Assembly: GCF_003046315.1 (NCBI RefSeq)
Contig: NZ_PZZP01000001.1
Span: 434,001-498,000 of the forward strand
From: Desmospora activa DSM 45169
Lineage (GTDB): Bacteria > Bacillota > Bacilli > Thermoactinomycetales > DSM-45169
DNA length: 64,000 nucleotides
Reading direction: 5' to 3'
Positions 8,476 to 18,180 of this stretch are shown here, piece by piece; position 1 is the stretch's first letter, and each line of letters begins with the position of its first letter. The notes beneath the pieces are model-generated. The model saw only the letters and a program-made list of their open reading frames with translations. It had not been told where the DNA came from and did not search any database. The translations under genes and the position numbers were made by a program.

Positions 8476-9549
8476 TTAAGCGCGCTCAGGAGGAGGGGAG
8501 GAGGTGTCAACGGATTGGGATGCTGCTGCTTCAATTTGTTTGCTCCAGCGCTGAAATCGTTCCAGGGCGAGACCGTCGTCCAGCAGTTGAGTGGCCCGTT
8601 CCATTCCTTCCTCGATGGTACCCACCCTCTCGGCAAACCATAGGCGAATTCCGCTATTCCAAATCACCATATTACGGTGAGTGGAAGATTTTTGCCCTTC
8701 CAGTACTTCTAATAGATGTGTCGCCTGTTTCTCAATGGTCCACTCCAGCACCGGTAACTCCCCATCATTAAATCCGTAGTCGGCAGGATCGAGAACCATG
8801 GATTGGCTGTTGTCGCCCTGCACCACTGTGATGCGGGCACGTCGATTGACGGGAAGATCTTCCGAGCCGTCTACTCCCTGTACGATTAACCCCCGTCTGA
8901 CACCGATTCGGGTAAGCAGTACCTGCATTTTTTCAACAGCGGTCTGGTGAAAGACACCGACGGTTTGTAGCGGGGCATCGGAGTAGCGCAGCAACTTTTC
9001 CGCTGTATTGAATAACGTGCGGATGCCAATCTCCTCTCGCAGATGGCGCAGATCAGCGAGGGGAGGGCACCAACGCTCTGCGGGAACAAATAGAAATCTG
9101 GTCTGATCCGCCGCGGTTTGCAACGCTTCCGGAGAACATCGATCCGGATACAATTTGAGTGAATGGAAGAGATCCAGAGCGGTTGATCCAAACTTAGGTG
9201 GAAGGGTGCGGCAGCCATGTAAGGTGACGGGCAGCCCGTCGGCAGCTAAAACAAAGGCGACAGGCAACGTGGCTAAAAACGATTTGCGGCGGCCGTCATA
9301 GGGTCCGGCACAGTCGAGACTGTTAGGGATGGGATGGCGGATGATCCGCTCGCGCAACGCATCGACAAAGGAGAGGATCTCATCCGCCGATTCCATTTTG
9401 ATCCGTTCCGCCACGAGAAACGCACCGATCTGTGCAGGCGTAGCTCGACCGGATATGATTTGCTCTGCACCCGTACGGGCTTGCTCGTAAGATAAATTCT
9501 TGGCGCCTTTTTTTCCTCGGCCCACTTCTTTGATCAGGTTAAACATCAT
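8476..9549 (-). CDS. TrpD2-like (anthranilate phosphoribosyltransferase superfamily) protein
   Basis: A 357-residue protein with the N-terminal helical domain of the family (YEQARTGAEQIISGRATPAQIGAFLVAERIK) and the following phosphoribosyltransferase-like core. The AnPRT substrate motif that should read GTGGD is altered to GPYDGRRKSF, so it resembles the TrpD2/YbiB branch, members of which bind nucleic acids, rather than true TrpD. No other trp gene is near. Its start overlaps the stop of the upstream ANTAR gene by four bases, so the two are translationally coupled and probably act together. Function in nitrate control is inferred from position only. Confidence 0.75.
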   Translation of the reverse strand: MMFNLIKEVGRGKKGAKNLSYEQARTGAEQIISGRATPAQIGAFLVAERIKMESADEILSFVDALRERIIRHPIPNSLDCAGPYDGRRKSFLATLPVAFVLAADGLPVTLHGCRTLPPKFGSTALDLFHSLKLYPDRCSPEALQTAADQTRFLFVPAERWCPPLADLRHLREEIGIRTLFNTAEKLLRYSDAPLQTVGVFHQTAVEKMQVLLTRIGVRRGLIVQGVDGSEDLPVNRRARITVVQGDNSQSMVLDPADYGFNDGELPVLEWTIEKQATHLLEVLEGQKSSTHRNMVIWNSGIRLWFAERVGTIEEGMERATQLLDDGLALERFQRWSKQIEAAASQSVDTSSPPPERA

Positions 9550-10178
9550 AAATCACCTCTTGGGCGGGTGCGGTGCAATAGACGATGAACCTTAATAATT
9601 TCACGGGAGATCGCAACCATGGATTTACGTTCATCCATCGCTTGTTTGCGGATCATTTGATAGGCTTCTCCTTCAGACAGCTGTTTGGCGTCAAGCAGAA
9701 TCCATTTGGCTTGATCGATCCATTTGCGTTCCTCCAGCTTCCGTTTTAAATGATGGTACCCGTCTCGATGCTGGTGGTGCAGGATACTATATTGTAACGC
9801 CCATCGCAGTTGGTTTTCATCCATTTTATCGTACAAGATTCCATCCAGATGTTCCAGCGGCTCCATTCCACGCTTATCTGGAGCGCTGCCGTCACAATGC
9901 CACAGTTGTGGAATTTTTCTTCTGACGGACACTTGTTTTTGACAATCCATTAAACGGTTAAATGGTACTATCCATACAATGGCATCCATGCCGTTGAGAT
10001 CTTTTTTTACGCATGCAGGAGTCGTCGTTTTTACTTGGTATCCCGCACGGTGGATACGTTGGTACAAGGGCAAAATGGCATCGGTGTCCGCCAGAGGCTT
10101 CGCACCATCCGGTGCCGGTGATGGGGAAGGTCGTTTGTCGACGTTTTGCTTATCTGAAACCAACAGGATAGACTTCAT
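9546..10178 (-). CDS. ANTAR-domain RNA-binding antiterminator with degenerate receiver
   Basis: A 210-residue protein. The C-terminal ~55 residues (KWIDQAKWILLDAKQLSEGEAY..., then a short helix) form the three-helix ANTAR domain that binds paired RNA hairpins and prevents termination, as in NasT and AmiR. The N-terminal domain begins like a receiver (MKSILLVSDK), but where the phosphoacceptor Asp is expected it reads DAIVWIVPFN, so phosphorylation is unlikely. The start is taken at ATG 10178 because this gives the receiver's first strand; no clear ribosome site is seen there, and an in-frame ATG at 10262 would add 28 residues. It is divergent from the nitrate operon, whose leader carries an ANTAR-type target. 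Confidence 0.85.
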   Translation of the reverse strand: MKSILLVSDKQNVDKRPSPSPAPDGAKPLADTDAILPLYQRIHRAGYQVKTTTPACVKKDLNGMDAIVWIVPFNRLMDCQKQVSVRRKIPQLWHCDGSAPDKRGMEPLEHLDGILYDKMDENQLRWALQYSILHHQHRDGYHHLKRKLEERKWIDQAKWILLDAKQLSEGEAYQMIRKQAMDERKSMVAISREIIKVHRLLHRTRPRGDL

Positions 10179-10410
10179 AATCACTAGCGTTAACCCCGAT
10201 GTTTTTTTTACGGGGAAGAGCGCCTTTTTTCTCCCCTTTCTCTGGCGTTCATGTCGGATCATCTATGATGGGAGACGGTACAATTGTTTTATATCCGATC
10301 GGAAAAAGGCTCGGAATTTTTCACTTATCATACATGATTGCGGTTTCTGTGTAAATAAAAATGACAGACGAAATCACCGGAACATAGTATAACCTCATAT
10401 GTTATTTTTG

Positions 10411-10439
10411 TTGACATCAAATTTGGTTTATATTACACT
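10411..10439 (+). promoter_or_regulatory. promoter of the nitrate assimilation operon
   Basis: TTGACA at 10411-10416, a 17-base spacer and TACACT at 10434-10439. Transcription would start near 10446, just ahead of the leader hairpins. Confidence 0.75.
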
Positions 10440-10446
10440 AATAACT

Positions 10447-10501
10447 GTCACAAGGGATGTGACCGGGAACCTGTATCCATACACAATGGGGTGTAAGGAT
10501 A
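10447..10501 (+). ncRNA. ANTAR target element (two-hairpin antiterminator leader)
   Basis: The first hairpin has arms GTCACA/TGTGAC (10447-10452, 10458-10463) with loop AGGGA. The second has arms TATCC-A-TACAC and GTGTA-A-GGATA (10474-10501) closing the six-base loop AATGGG. Known ANTAR targets are paired hairpins with hexaloops carrying A at position 1 and G at position 4; the second loop fits exactly, while the first is a five-base (or A-U-closed seven-base) variant. A further long hairpin (arms 10509-10515 and 10543-10549) and a terminator follow, and the ANTAR gene is divergent next door. Confidence 0.75.
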
Positions 10502-10567
10502 ATAAAAAAGCGAAGCAGTGTCGACTCACAGGTCGTCATTGCCTTCGCTCCGATATAAAAAGGCAAC

Positions 10568-10605
10568 GGGGCCTTGTCAATCGATGGGATTGGCGGGCCC
10601 TTTTT
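10568..10605 (+). terminator. regulated terminator in the nitrate operon leader
   Basis: Arms GGGCC/GGCCC (10569-10573, 10596-10600) and inner CAATC/GATTG (10578-10582, 10588-10592), directly followed by TTTTT. It lies 34 bases before the nasA start, so it would block expression unless antiterminated. Confidence 0.8.
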
Positions 10606-10638
10606 CATTAAATCCATCCCTAATCAGGAGGAAGATTG

Positions 10639-11847
10639 ATGGCTCATTTGCGCAAATTTTTAAAAGTAGGGCACTGGCCAAGTTTGCTTTCTTCTTTTCT
10701 CTATTTTGATATCAGCTTTATGATCTGGGTAATGTTAGGGGCCTTATCGGTCTATGTTTCCGCCGATCTGGGTTTAACGGAAGCGCAAAAGGGGCTGATG
10801 GTGGCGATTCCCATTTTGGGGGGATCGGTATTCCGGATTTTCCTTGGGATATTGACCGACCGGATCGGCGCCAAAAAGACCGGCATCATGGGCATGATGC
10901 TTACGATGGTACCCTTATTTTTGTTGTGGGTATCGGGTACGACTTTGCCGGAAGTTTATGCTTATGGATTCTTATTGGGGATCGCAGGAGCTAGCTTTGC
11001 CGCTTCGCTGCCTTTAGCCAGCCGCTGGTATCCGCCGCAGTATCAAGGATTGGCGATGGGAATCGCCGGGGCGGGGAACAGCGGTACCCTGTTGGCGACG
11101 CTGTTTGCCCCGCGTTTAGCGGAGTTTTTCGGCAGTTGGCATGCGGTGTTCGGTATTGCGATGATTCCGATGGGCGTGGTGTTGTTGGTACACTGGTGGA
11201 TGGCAAAAGAACCCCCGGAGCAGAGCGCTCCCAAACAATGGTCCGATTATCTGGGGGTTCTAAAGATGAAAGATGCGTGGTTGTTCTGTTTCTTCTACAG
11301 CATCACCTTTGGCGGCTTTGTAGGGTTAACCAGTTTTTTGCCGCAATTTTTCAACGGCCAATACGGATTGGCACCAGTGCAGGCAGGTGACTTTGTCACT
11401 TTGTGCGTATTGGCGGGAAGCGCGTTGCGACCCGTCGGTGGCTGGATTGCCGACCGCGTTGGCGGTGTGAGGATGTTGCAAGTATTGTTTTTGATTATTG
11501 CGGTCCTCTTTGGAGCGGTTTCGCTGTTGTTGCCCTTCGGGTTACAACTGATCCTGCTGTTTTTGGTGATGGGTGCCCTGGGAATGGGCAATGGAGCAGT
11601 GTTTCAATTGGTTCCGCAACGATTTAGCAAAGAAATTGGCTTAATGACCGGTATCGTGGGAGCGGCTGGTGGTCTGGGTGGTTTTTTTCTTCCGTCACTG
11701 CTGGGGGCGTTAAAGCAAGCGACGGGTACTTTTGCCTCTGGTTTTCTCGTCATTACCTGCCTGGTGGCGGTTGCGTTTGTGGTGATGTGGATGATTGGGC
11801 GGGAGTGGAAGCGGCAAATGGCGGTCAAGGAACAAGTAGCGGGGTGA
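10639..11847 (+). CDS. nasA: nitrate/nitrite transporter, NarK/NasA family
   Basis: A 402-residue MFS permease with 12 membrane segments. It carries both nitrate-signature-like motifs: one in helix 5 ([21 protein letters not shown]) and a second further on ([13 protein letters not shown], then [15 protein letters not shown]), which line the nitrate path in NarK. The start is ATG 10639 with AGGAGGAAG nearby; the codon before it is TTG. First gene of the operon, it brings nitrate in for the reductase encoded four bases downstream, and is expected to be controlled by the ANTAR leader. Confidence 0.93.
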   Translation: MAHLRKFLKVGHWPSLLSSFLYFDISFMIWVMLGALSVYVSADLGLTEAQKGLMVAIPILGGSVFRIFLGILTDRIGAKKTGIMGMMLTMVPLFLLWVSGTTLPEVYAYGFLLGIAGASFAASLPLASRWYPPQYQGLAMGIAGAGNSGTLLATLFAPRLAEFFGSWHAVFGIAMIPMGVVLLVHWWMAKEPPEQSAPKQWSDYLGVLKMKDAWLFCFFYSITFGGFVGLTSFLPQFFNGQYGLAPVQAGDFVTLCVLAGSALRPVGGWIADRVGGVRMLQVLFLIIAVLFGAVSLLLPFGLQLILLFLVMGALGMGNGAVFQLVPQRFSKEIGLMTGIVGAAGGLGGFFLPSLLGALKQATGTFASGFLVITCLVAVAFVVMWMIGREWKRQMAVKEQVAG

Positions 11848-11851
11848 GACG

Positions 11852-14056
11852 ATGAGCGATTTCTTGGGACACTTCCGTGATCAGGAACAAAAACATACGA
11901 AAGAGCGAATCTACCCCACCCAGTGTCCCTATTGCAGCATGCAATGCACCATGCGATTGGTGGAGGAGAAAACGCCGTATACCACTCGTTGGAAAGCGGC
12001 CCCGAACAAGGACGATCCCGTCGTACAAGGGCGCATGTGTGTCAAAGGAGTGGAAGCCCATGTTCACACCTTGGACCATGAGCGACTGACACAACCGCTG
12101 CTGCGCCAAAACGGGCGATGGGTGATGATTTCCTGGGAAGAAGCGCTGGAATGGTTTCAGCGTCGCGTCAAAGAAACACAGGAACGTTACGGTAAAGACG
12201 CCGTCGGGGTATACGGGGGTGGTTCCCTCACCAATGAAGAGGCATATCTGTTGGGCAAATTCGCCCGAGTAGCCTTGCAGACCCGCTATATCGATTACAA
12301 TGGCCGTTTCTGTATGTCTTCTGCGGCGACCGCGGCTAATCAAGCATTGGGAGTGGACCGGGGGCTGACCAACCCGCTGTCGGATATTCCCGCTGCCGAC
12401 TGCATCATTTTAGCTGGAGCCAATATCGCCGAATGCCAACCGACGATGATGCCTTATTTTCGCAAGGCCAAAGGAAACGGTGCGACACTGATCGCCATCG
12501 ACCCCCGGGAGACGGCTACAACCAAACTGGCGGATATCCATCTCCGTATTCGTCCGGGTACCGATGCCGCCCTGGTTAACGGGATGTTGAAGGTGATTCT
12601 GGAAGAAGGGTATGTGAATGAACCGTTTCTCAAGCAACATACCACCGGTTGGCCGCAGTTAAAAACATGGATTGAGTCGGTATCAACGGATGAAGTAGCA
12701 GGGATAACGGGAATCCCCCGGGATACGATCGTTGCGGCCGCTCGGTCCTATGGGCAGGCAGCTACAGGTATGGTGTTTACCGCCAGAGGGGTAGAGCAGC
12801 ACGCCCACGGGGTAAAAAATGTGCGCAACTTCCTCAATCTAGTGCTGGTGACAGGAAAAATCGGCCGTTGTGGATCGGGCTACGGCGCGGTGACTGGACA
12901 GGGCAATGGTCAAGGGGGGCGGGAACACGGGCAGAAAGCGGATCAGCTTCCCGGCTATCGGCTGATCAACAATCCACAACATCGACGCGAGATCGCTCAG
13001 GTGTGGGGGATCGAGGAACACGAGCTGCCACAGGCGGGGGTTTCCGCTTATGAGATGTTCCAACGGGTATGGGAGCGGGAGATCCGGGGGATGGTGATCC
13101 TCTCCTCCAATCCGGTGGTATCCAATCCCAATGCCACAATGGTGGAGGAAGCGTTGGATCGGTTGGATTTTTTGGTGGCGATCGATTTGTTTTTGTCTGA
13201 AACCGCTGAACGTGCAGATTTGGTTTTACCCGGCTCCGCCTATTTGGAGGACGAAGGGACGATGACCAATCTGGAGGGGCGGGTGATACGGCGTCAGGCG
13301 GTGCGATCTCTTCCCGGTGAAGCGAAGCTGGATTGGCAAATCCTCGCGCAGATGGCCCAGGTATTGGGGAAAGGAGAGTATTTTTCCTTCTCCTCGGCCC
13401 AGGAGATTTTTACGGAGTTGCGACAAGCGAGTCGAGGGGGGATCGCCGACTATTCCGGTATCTCCTATGAGCGAATCGAGCGGGAGGGTGGCGTGTTCTG
13501 GCCCTGTTCCGATGAAAACAGCCCAGGAACGGCGCGGTTGTTTGAAGATCACCGTTTTTGGCATCCTGACGGACGTGCAAAATTGATCCCGGTCCCGCAT
13601 CTGGAGCCGCCTGAGCCCGTCTGTGATACCTATCCCCTTACTTTAACGACAGGCCGTTACATGGCTCACTACCTGACGGGAGTGCAAACCCGAAGAACAC
13701 CGGCATTGCTAAAAAAAGCGCCGGAACCGCTGTTATCGATCCATCCGGAGACAGCGAAACGGTGGAATGTGGAAGATGGTCAACAGGTGCAGGTCCATTC
13801 GCGACGAGGATCGATTGAGATGAAGGTGGAGATTACCACCAAAATCCGGGAGGATATCGTATTTGCCCCGATGCATTGGGGCGGGGAAAATGGTATCAAT
13901 CGCTTGACGTTACCGGAGTTGGATCCGGAAAGCCGTATGCCTGCATTTAAAACCTGTGCGGTTCGACTGGAACCAGTTATCGCAACACTTCCGACTGAAG
14001 GAAAAGAAAGGAGCGATATTGATGGCAAAGCGCAAAAAGTTGGTGTTGGTCGGTAA
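11852..14056 (+). CDS. nasC: assimilatory nitrate reductase catalytic subunit
   Basis: A 734-residue molybdopterin enzyme that reduces nitrate to nitrite in the cytoplasm. Cys25, Cys28, Cys32 and Cys63 (CPYCSMQC ... RMCVKG) bind the [4Fe-4S] cluster, and Cys154 in GRFCMSSAATA is the expected molybdenum ligand of the NapA/NasC type. The C-terminal dinucleotide-binding domain (LTTGRYMAHYLTG; APMHWGGENGINRLT) is present, and it ends without the extra BFD-like domain found in some NasA reductases. Its last 35 bases overlap the start of nasD, so translation is coupled. Confidence 0.93.
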   Translation: MSDFLGHFRDQEQKHTKERIYPTQCPYCSMQCTMRLVEEKTPYTTRWKAAPNKDDPVVQGRMCVKGVEAHVHTLDHERLTQPLLRQNGRWVMISWEEALEWFQRRVKETQERYGKDAVGVYGGGSLTNEEAYLLGKFARVALQTRYIDYNGRFCMSSAATAANQALGVDRGLTNPLSDIPAADCIILAGANIAECQPTMMPYFRKAKGNGATLIAIDPRETATTKLADIHLRIRPGTDAALVNGMLKVILEEGYVNEPFLKQHTTGWPQLKTWIESVSTDEVAGITGIPRDTIVAAARSYGQAATGMVFTARGVEQHAHGVKNVRNFLNLVLVTGKIGRCGSGYGAVTGQGNGQGGREHGQKADQLPGYRLINNPQHRREIAQVWGIEEHELPQAGVSAYEMFQRVWEREIRGMVILSSNPVVSNPNATMVEEALDRLDFLVAIDLFLSETAERADLVLPGSAYLEDEGTMTNLEGRVIRRQAVRSLPGEAKLDWQILAQMAQVLGKGEYFSFSSAQEIFTELRQASRGGIADYSGISYERIEREGGVFWPCSDENSPGTARLFEDHRFWHPDGRAKLIPVPHLEPPEPVCDTYPLTLTTGRYMAHYLTGVQTRRTPALLKKAPEPLLSIHPETAKRWNVEDGQQVQVHSRRGSIEMKVEITTKIREDIVFAPMHWGGENGINRLTLPELDPESRMPAFKTCAVRLEPVIATLPTEGKERSDIDGKAQKVGVGR

Positions 14057-16457
14057 CGGCATGGCCGGGGTGCATGTGGTGGAACATATCTTAAAGTTGG
14101 CACCGGATGCCTATGAGATCACGATTTTCGGTAAGGAGCCCCATCCCAATTACAACCGAATTCTGCTGTCGTCAGTGTTGGCGGGAGATACCGATATGAA
14201 GGAGATTGTGTTAAACGATTGGGATTGGTATAAACAAAACAATATCCAGTTGCATGCCGGTCATGAGGTAACTGGCATCGATCCGGATGAGCGCAAGGTG
14301 TATACCGACAGCGGTTTATCCGCTTCCTATGATGAGCTGATTCTGGCGACGGGTTCTGAAGCCTTTATGTTGCCGTTGCCGGGAGCGGATAAGGAAGGGG
14401 TGATCGCCTTCCGCGATATGGAGGATTGTGAAGCGATGATTGACGCTTCCAAGAAATATCGGAAGGCGGCAGTGATCGGCGGCGGTTTGCTGGGGTTAGA
14501 AGCGGCCAGGGGGCTGTTAAATCTGGGGATGGAAGTGGATGTCGTCCATATTTTTGACCACTTGATGGAACGGCAGTTGGATCCGCCGGCATCCCGTATG
14601 TTGAAACGGGAGCTGGAAAAACAGGGGATGCGTTTTTGGATGGAAAAACAGACGGAACGGATTGTGGGCCGGTCGCGGGCTTCCGGTTTACGCTTTAAAG
14701 ACGGTTCCAGTCTGGAAGTGGACCTGGTGGTGATGGCTGTCGGCATTAAGCCGCGCATGCAACTGGCGAAAGCGAGCGGGCTACAGATTAATCGCGGTAT
14801 CGTGGTGGATGATTTTATGGCTACCAGCCTCCCCCATGTTTATGCCGTCGGTGAATGTGCCGAGCATCGCGGTACGGTCTACGGTCTGGTTGCCCCCCAT
14901 CGGGAGCAGGGAGCGGTATTGGCGAAGCGCCTATGCGAAGTAGAGACCGATCCCTATACCGGCTCGGTTGTCTCCACTCAGCTAAAAGTATCCGGCGTCG
15001 ATGTGTTTTCCGCCGGTGTTTTCCGGGATGAACCGGAACTGCAATCGATTAAGGTTCAGGACGAATGGCGTGGGATTTATAAAAAAGTGCTGCTGCGGGA
15101 GAATCGGATTGTGGGTGGTGTCCTGTTTGGAGATGTTTCCAGTGGTCCGGCACTCTTACGCTGGATTCGCAATCAAGAAGAAATGACGGAAACGATCCAT
15201 GGAGAGTTGGCGGGTACGCCTTCCACCGCCGCAGCACCGGGGGCATCGGTGCAAGCGATGGCAGACAGCGAGCAGGTATGCGATTGTAACGGGGTTTGCA
15301 AAGGGGAGATCGTGGAAGCAATCCGCGAAAAAGGGTTAACCTCCTTGTCCGAGGTGACGAAGTGGACCAAAGCGGGTGCCTCATGTGGGGGGTGTAAACC
15401 GTTGGTCGGACAGATCCTACAATTGGAGCAAGGAGACGCATACGATCCGGCGGAACAGCAGAAAACGCCGATGTGTTCTTGTACGACATTATCCCGGGAT
15501 GAAGTGGTGGAAGCAATCCGTGAAAAAGGTCTTACCATGGTTAAAGAAGTGATGAATGTGCTCGGATGGGAACAACCGGAAGGATGTCCCAGCTGCCGCC
15601 CCGCTCTCAACTATTATTTAGGATTGATCTGGCCGGAGAAATATGAAGATGAGCGAGAGTCCCGCATTGTGAACGAGCAGCGCCATGCCAACATTCAAAA
15701 CGACGGCACCTACTCGGTGGTGCCCCGAATGTACGGTGGGGTTACCTCCCCAGCGGAGCTACGCCGGATTGCGGAAGTGGCGGAAAAATACCAAGTGCGG
15801 ATGGTAAAAGTGACCGGGGGACAACGACTCGATTTATTGGGAGTGAAAAAAGACGATCTGCCCAAGATTTGGGATGAATTGGGGATGCCTTCCGGCCATG
15901 CTTACGCCAAAGCGGTTCGAACCGTCAAAACGTGTGTGGGAGCGGATTTTTGCCGGTTTGGCACTCAGGACTCGATTCAGATGGGAATCGATATCGAAAA
16001 GAAATACGAAAACCTGTACACTCCACACAAGGTAAAAATGGCGGTATCCGCCTGTCCACGCAACTGTGCAGAATCCGGTATTAAGGATTTGGGAGTTGTC
16101 GGAGTGGAAGGTGGATGGGAACTGTATATCGGCGGAAACGGCGGTACTCACCTACGGTCGGCGGACTTTTTGTGCAAGGTGGAGTCTCAACAGGAAGTGT
16201 TGGACATTACTGGTGCCTACCTCCAGTTTTATCGAGAGACGGCCAATTATGGCGAGCGAACTTCTCATTGGGTGGAACGGATTGGCGTTGAACCGATCAA
16301 ACAAGCTGTTGTTGATGATGAAAACAACCGCCGCCACCTGTTGGAACGGTTGGATAAAACGCTACAACGCCGAGAGGACCCCTGGAAAGCCGATGCGGAA
16401 AGTTCTGATGTGCGCCAGGTTTGGTACGAAGAAAAGCAAGTTTCGGTCCAATCATGA
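14022..16457 (+). CDS. nasD: nitrite reductase [NAD(P)H] large subunit
   Basis: An 811-residue protein with the full NirB architecture: an FAD-binding site (GNGMAG, residues 11-16), an NAD-binding site near residue 149 ([10 protein letters not shown]), two consecutive BFD-like [2Fe-2S] domains near residues 418-465 and 484-535, and a nitrite/sulfite reductase module. Cys638, Cys644, Cys678 and Cys682 ([13 protein letters not shown]) are the siroheme/[4Fe-4S] ligands. It reduces nitrite to ammonium with six electrons. ATG 14022 follows AAAGGAG and starts inside nasC; a longer frame from 13956 lacks a ribosome site. Confidence 0.95.
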   Translation: MAKRKKLVLVGNGMAGVHVVEHILKLAPDAYEITIFGKEPHPNYNRILLSSVLAGDTDMKEIVLNDWDWYKQNNIQLHAGHEVTGIDPDERKVYTDSGLSASYDELILATGSEAFMLPLPGADKEGVIAFRDMEDCEAMIDASKKYRKAAVIGGGLLGLEAARGLLNLGMEVDVVHIFDHLMERQLDPPASRMLKRELEKQGMRFWMEKQTERIVGRSRASGLRFKDGSSLEVDLVVMAVGIKPRMQLAKASGLQINRGIVVDDFMATSLPHVYAVGECAEHRGTVYGLVAPHREQGAVLAKRLCEVETDPYTGSVVSTQLKVSGVDVFSAGVFRDEPELQSIKVQDEWRGIYKKVLLRENRIVGGVLFGDVSSGPALLRWIRNQEEMTETIHGELAGTPSTAAAPGASVQAMADSEQVCDCNGVCKGEIVEAIREKGLTSLSEVTKWTKAGASCGGCKPLVGQILQLEQGDAYDPAEQQKTPMCSCTTLSRDEVVEAIREKGLTMVKEVMNVLGWEQPEGCPSCRPALNYYLGLIWPEKYEDERESRIVNEQRHANIQNDGTYSVVPRMYGGVTSPAELRRIAEVAEKYQVRMVKVTGGQRLDLLGVKKDDLPKIWDELGMPSGHAYAKAVRTVKTCVGADFCRFGTQDSIQMGIDIEKKYENLYTPHKVKMAVSACPRNCAESGIKDLGVVGVEGGWELYIGGNGGTHLRSADFLCKVESQQEVLDITGAYLQFYRETANYGERTSHWVERIGVEPIKQAVVDDENNRRHLLERLDKTLQRREDPWKADAESSDVRQVWYEEKQVSVQS

Positions 16458-16471
16458 AAGGAGAGAGCCGA

Positions 16472-16798
16472 ATGAACGCTTTATTTATCGGTACAGTGAG
16501 CGAAATTCCGGAAAGGGGCGGCAAAGTAGTTCGTATCGGTGAATTGGAGCTGGCCGTCTTCCGTTTAAGCGACGGCTCCTTCCGAGCGGTGGAGAATCGT
16601 TGTCCCCATCGCGGCGGTCCCCTTTCCGAAGGGGTGGTTAGCGGCCAAATGGTTTATTGCCCCCTCCATGAATGGAAGATCGACCTCACTGACGGAAAAG
16701 TGCAAGAGCCGGACTTTGGCTGTGTACAAACCTATCCCGTTGAAGTGGAAGGCGACCGCATCCGGATTCACCTGGATGGGATGAAGGCGACTGGGTAA
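16472..16798 (+). CDS. nasE: nitrite reductase small subunit with complete Rieske site
   Basis: A 108-residue Rieske-fold protein, partner of NasD. Both ligand pairs are intact: Cys44/His46 (CPHRGGPL) and Cys63/His66 (CPLHEW). Many NirD proteins have lost these ligands, so this one should hold a real [2Fe-2S] cluster. The start is ATG 16472 (GAAAGGAGAGAG upstream), 14 bases after nasD. Confidence 0.92.
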   Translation: MNALFIGTVSEIPERGGKVVRIGELELAVFRLSDGSFRAVENRCPHRGGPLSEGVVSGQMVYCPLHEWKIDLTDGKVQEPDFGCVQTYPVEVEGDRIRIHLDGMKATG

Positions 16799-16825
16799 GG
16801 GGAGAATCGAGAACCGCTGTATGTA

Positions 16826-17073
16826 TGATGGAAGGGATTTTTGAAGCGAAGTGCCTTTGCTGTGTCACTTAGCGGAAGCCACCGAGGACGGAGAAAAGCG
16901 TCGCTTTACAGCACAAGTCTCGCTATGGTCACTTCGTTCCCAAGTCTCGCACTGCTATGTGTTTGAGCGACAGCGAGTTTTGTCCACTCCCGTACTTGGC
17001 GGCTGGAGCGGACAACTTTTTCCTTCTTTGCAAACAGCAAGAGCACGTAGACTCAAAAATCCCTCCACTATCA
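16826..17073 (+). repeat. 248-base element with inverted-repeat ends (MITE-like)
   Basis: The left end TGATGGAAGGGATTTTTGA (16826-16844) is matched in inverted orientation at the right end (17053-17073), and the similarity continues inward (GTGC..TTGCTGT). No gene lies inside. It sits in the nasE-nasF gap, which it fills almost completely; an inner stretch near AAGTCTCGC...GGTCACTTCG resembles, inverted, part of the hairpin repeat at 17897 and 21892. Confidence 0.65.
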
Positions 17074-17100
17074 ACAATGATCAAATAGGAGGTGATGGCG

Positions 17101-17895
17101 ATGAGTAGCGGAAAAGTGTATCTAGTGGGAGCGGGACCGGGGGATCCGTCCTTGATTACGGTGCGAGGAATGCAGCTGATCCAACAAGCGGATGTCGTTG
17201 TATATGACCGTTTGGTTCATCCTGATCTATTGGCGTATGCCCCACCTTCCGCCACTCTGATCTACTGTGGAAAGCGATGTGGCCATCACTTTCTTTCTCA
17301 GGAAAAAATTAACCAGATATTGGTGGAAGAGGCGTTAGCGGGAAAACAGGTGGTACGTCTAAAAGGCGGTGATCCCGGTATTTTTGCCCGTGTAGGGGAA
17401 GAGGCGGCTACCTGTGTTCAGTACAATATTCCCTTTGAAATCGTGCCTGGTGTAACAGCCGGTTCCGCCGCTCCACTATATGCCGGTATTCCTCTCACTC
17501 ATCGCGGTATTGCCTCCTCCGTCGTTTTTGTAACCGGACATTGTCGCCATGGCAGCGATGAAGAGGAGCCTGATTGGAGCCGCTTGGCCGGTATCGACAC
17601 ACTGGTTTTCTACATGGGGATCAAAAAGCTACCTGCTATCTGCCAATCGTTGCTGGCACACGGTCGTTCCCCCAAAACCCCTGTCGCATTGATCCGGTGG
17701 GGGACATGGAAGGAGCGGCAAGAAACCTTGGTAGGGAATCTGGAGGATATCGAAAAAAAGGTGCGCCAGCGGGGATTTACGGCTCCTGCGATCATCGTAG
17801 TAGGAGAAGTGGTAAAGCTAAGGGAGTGCTTGGCTTGGTTTGAAGGGGATGGGGATAAGCAAGACCAACGGGAAGCGATATTAAATGAAGGATAA
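17101..17895 (+). CDS. nasF: uroporphyrinogen-III C-methyltransferase
   Basis: A 264-residue tetrapyrrole methylase that makes precorrin-2, the first dedicated step to siroheme, the nitrite reductase cofactor. Family motifs are clear: YLVGAGPGDPSLITVRG at the N-terminus, VVRLKGGDPGIFARVGEEA and IPFEIVPGVTAGSAAP. ATG 17101 is preferred (AGGAGGTG); ATG 17095 is six bases upstream in frame. The length is that of a stand-alone SUMT, without uroporphyrinogen synthase fusion. Confidence 0.93.
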   Translation: MSSGKVYLVGAGPGDPSLITVRGMQLIQQADVVVYDRLVHPDLLAYAPPSATLIYCGKRCGHHFLSQEKINQILVEEALAGKQVVRLKGGDPGIFARVGEEAATCVQYNIPFEIVPGVTAGSAAPLYAGIPLTHRGIASSVVFVTGHCRHGSDEEEPDWSRLAGIDTLVFYMGIKKLPAICQSLLAHGRSPKTPVALIRWGTWKERQETLVGNLEDIEKKVRQRGFTAPAIIVVGEVVKLRECLAWFEGDGDKQDQREAILNEG

Positions 17896-17896
17896 T

Positions 17897-18041
17897 CTAG
17901 TGCCCCATCCGGTATCTTTGATTGTATTTAGGGAGGGATGGATTTCCTTCTGTGCGACTCTGGCCACGCGAAGCGACCAAGGCGAGACTTGTACTGGTGA
18001 GTGCATGGAGCGAAGGCGGAAATCCACTCTCGATTGCCCGA
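17897..18041 (+). repeat. intergenic hairpin repeat, copy A
   Basis: About 145 bases nearly identical in outline to 21892-22069. It begins CTAGTGCCCCATCCGG; inner arms GGGAGGGATGGATTTCC and GGAAATCCACTC pair; the middle has CGACTCTGGC and AAGGCGAGACTTG. The right end of copy B (GGGCACTAG) is missing here. Confidence 0.8.
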
Positions 18042-18068
18042 ACAACCTTTGTTGAAGTACTCGGAAAA

Positions 18069-18116
18069 AAGGCGTCAACACCTAGATGGTTCACAGGTGT
18101 TGACGCCTTTTTTTTC
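18069..18116 (+). terminator. strong terminator closing the nitrate operon
   Basis: A perfect 13-bp stem (18071-18083 with 18095-18107, GGCGTCAACACCT) and an 11-base loop, followed by eight or more T. It separates nasF from the next promoter. Confidence 0.93.
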
Positions 18117-18132
18117 GAGGAAAACTGTCAAA

Positions 18133-18161
18133 TTGACAAAAACATAGTTTTCCGATATTGT
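18133..18161 (+). promoter_or_regulatory. promoter of the AbgT-family transporter gene
   Basis: TTGACA (18133-18138), 17-base spacer and TATTGT (18156-18161). It starts a leader of about 240 bases before the coding region. Confidence 0.7.
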
Positions 18162-18180
18162 ATTGGAATTATAGAGGGGA

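Noticed and set aside
10509-10549. Third leader hairpin as an additional ANTAR target
   Set aside because: Its loop TCACAG lacks A at position 1 and G at position 4.
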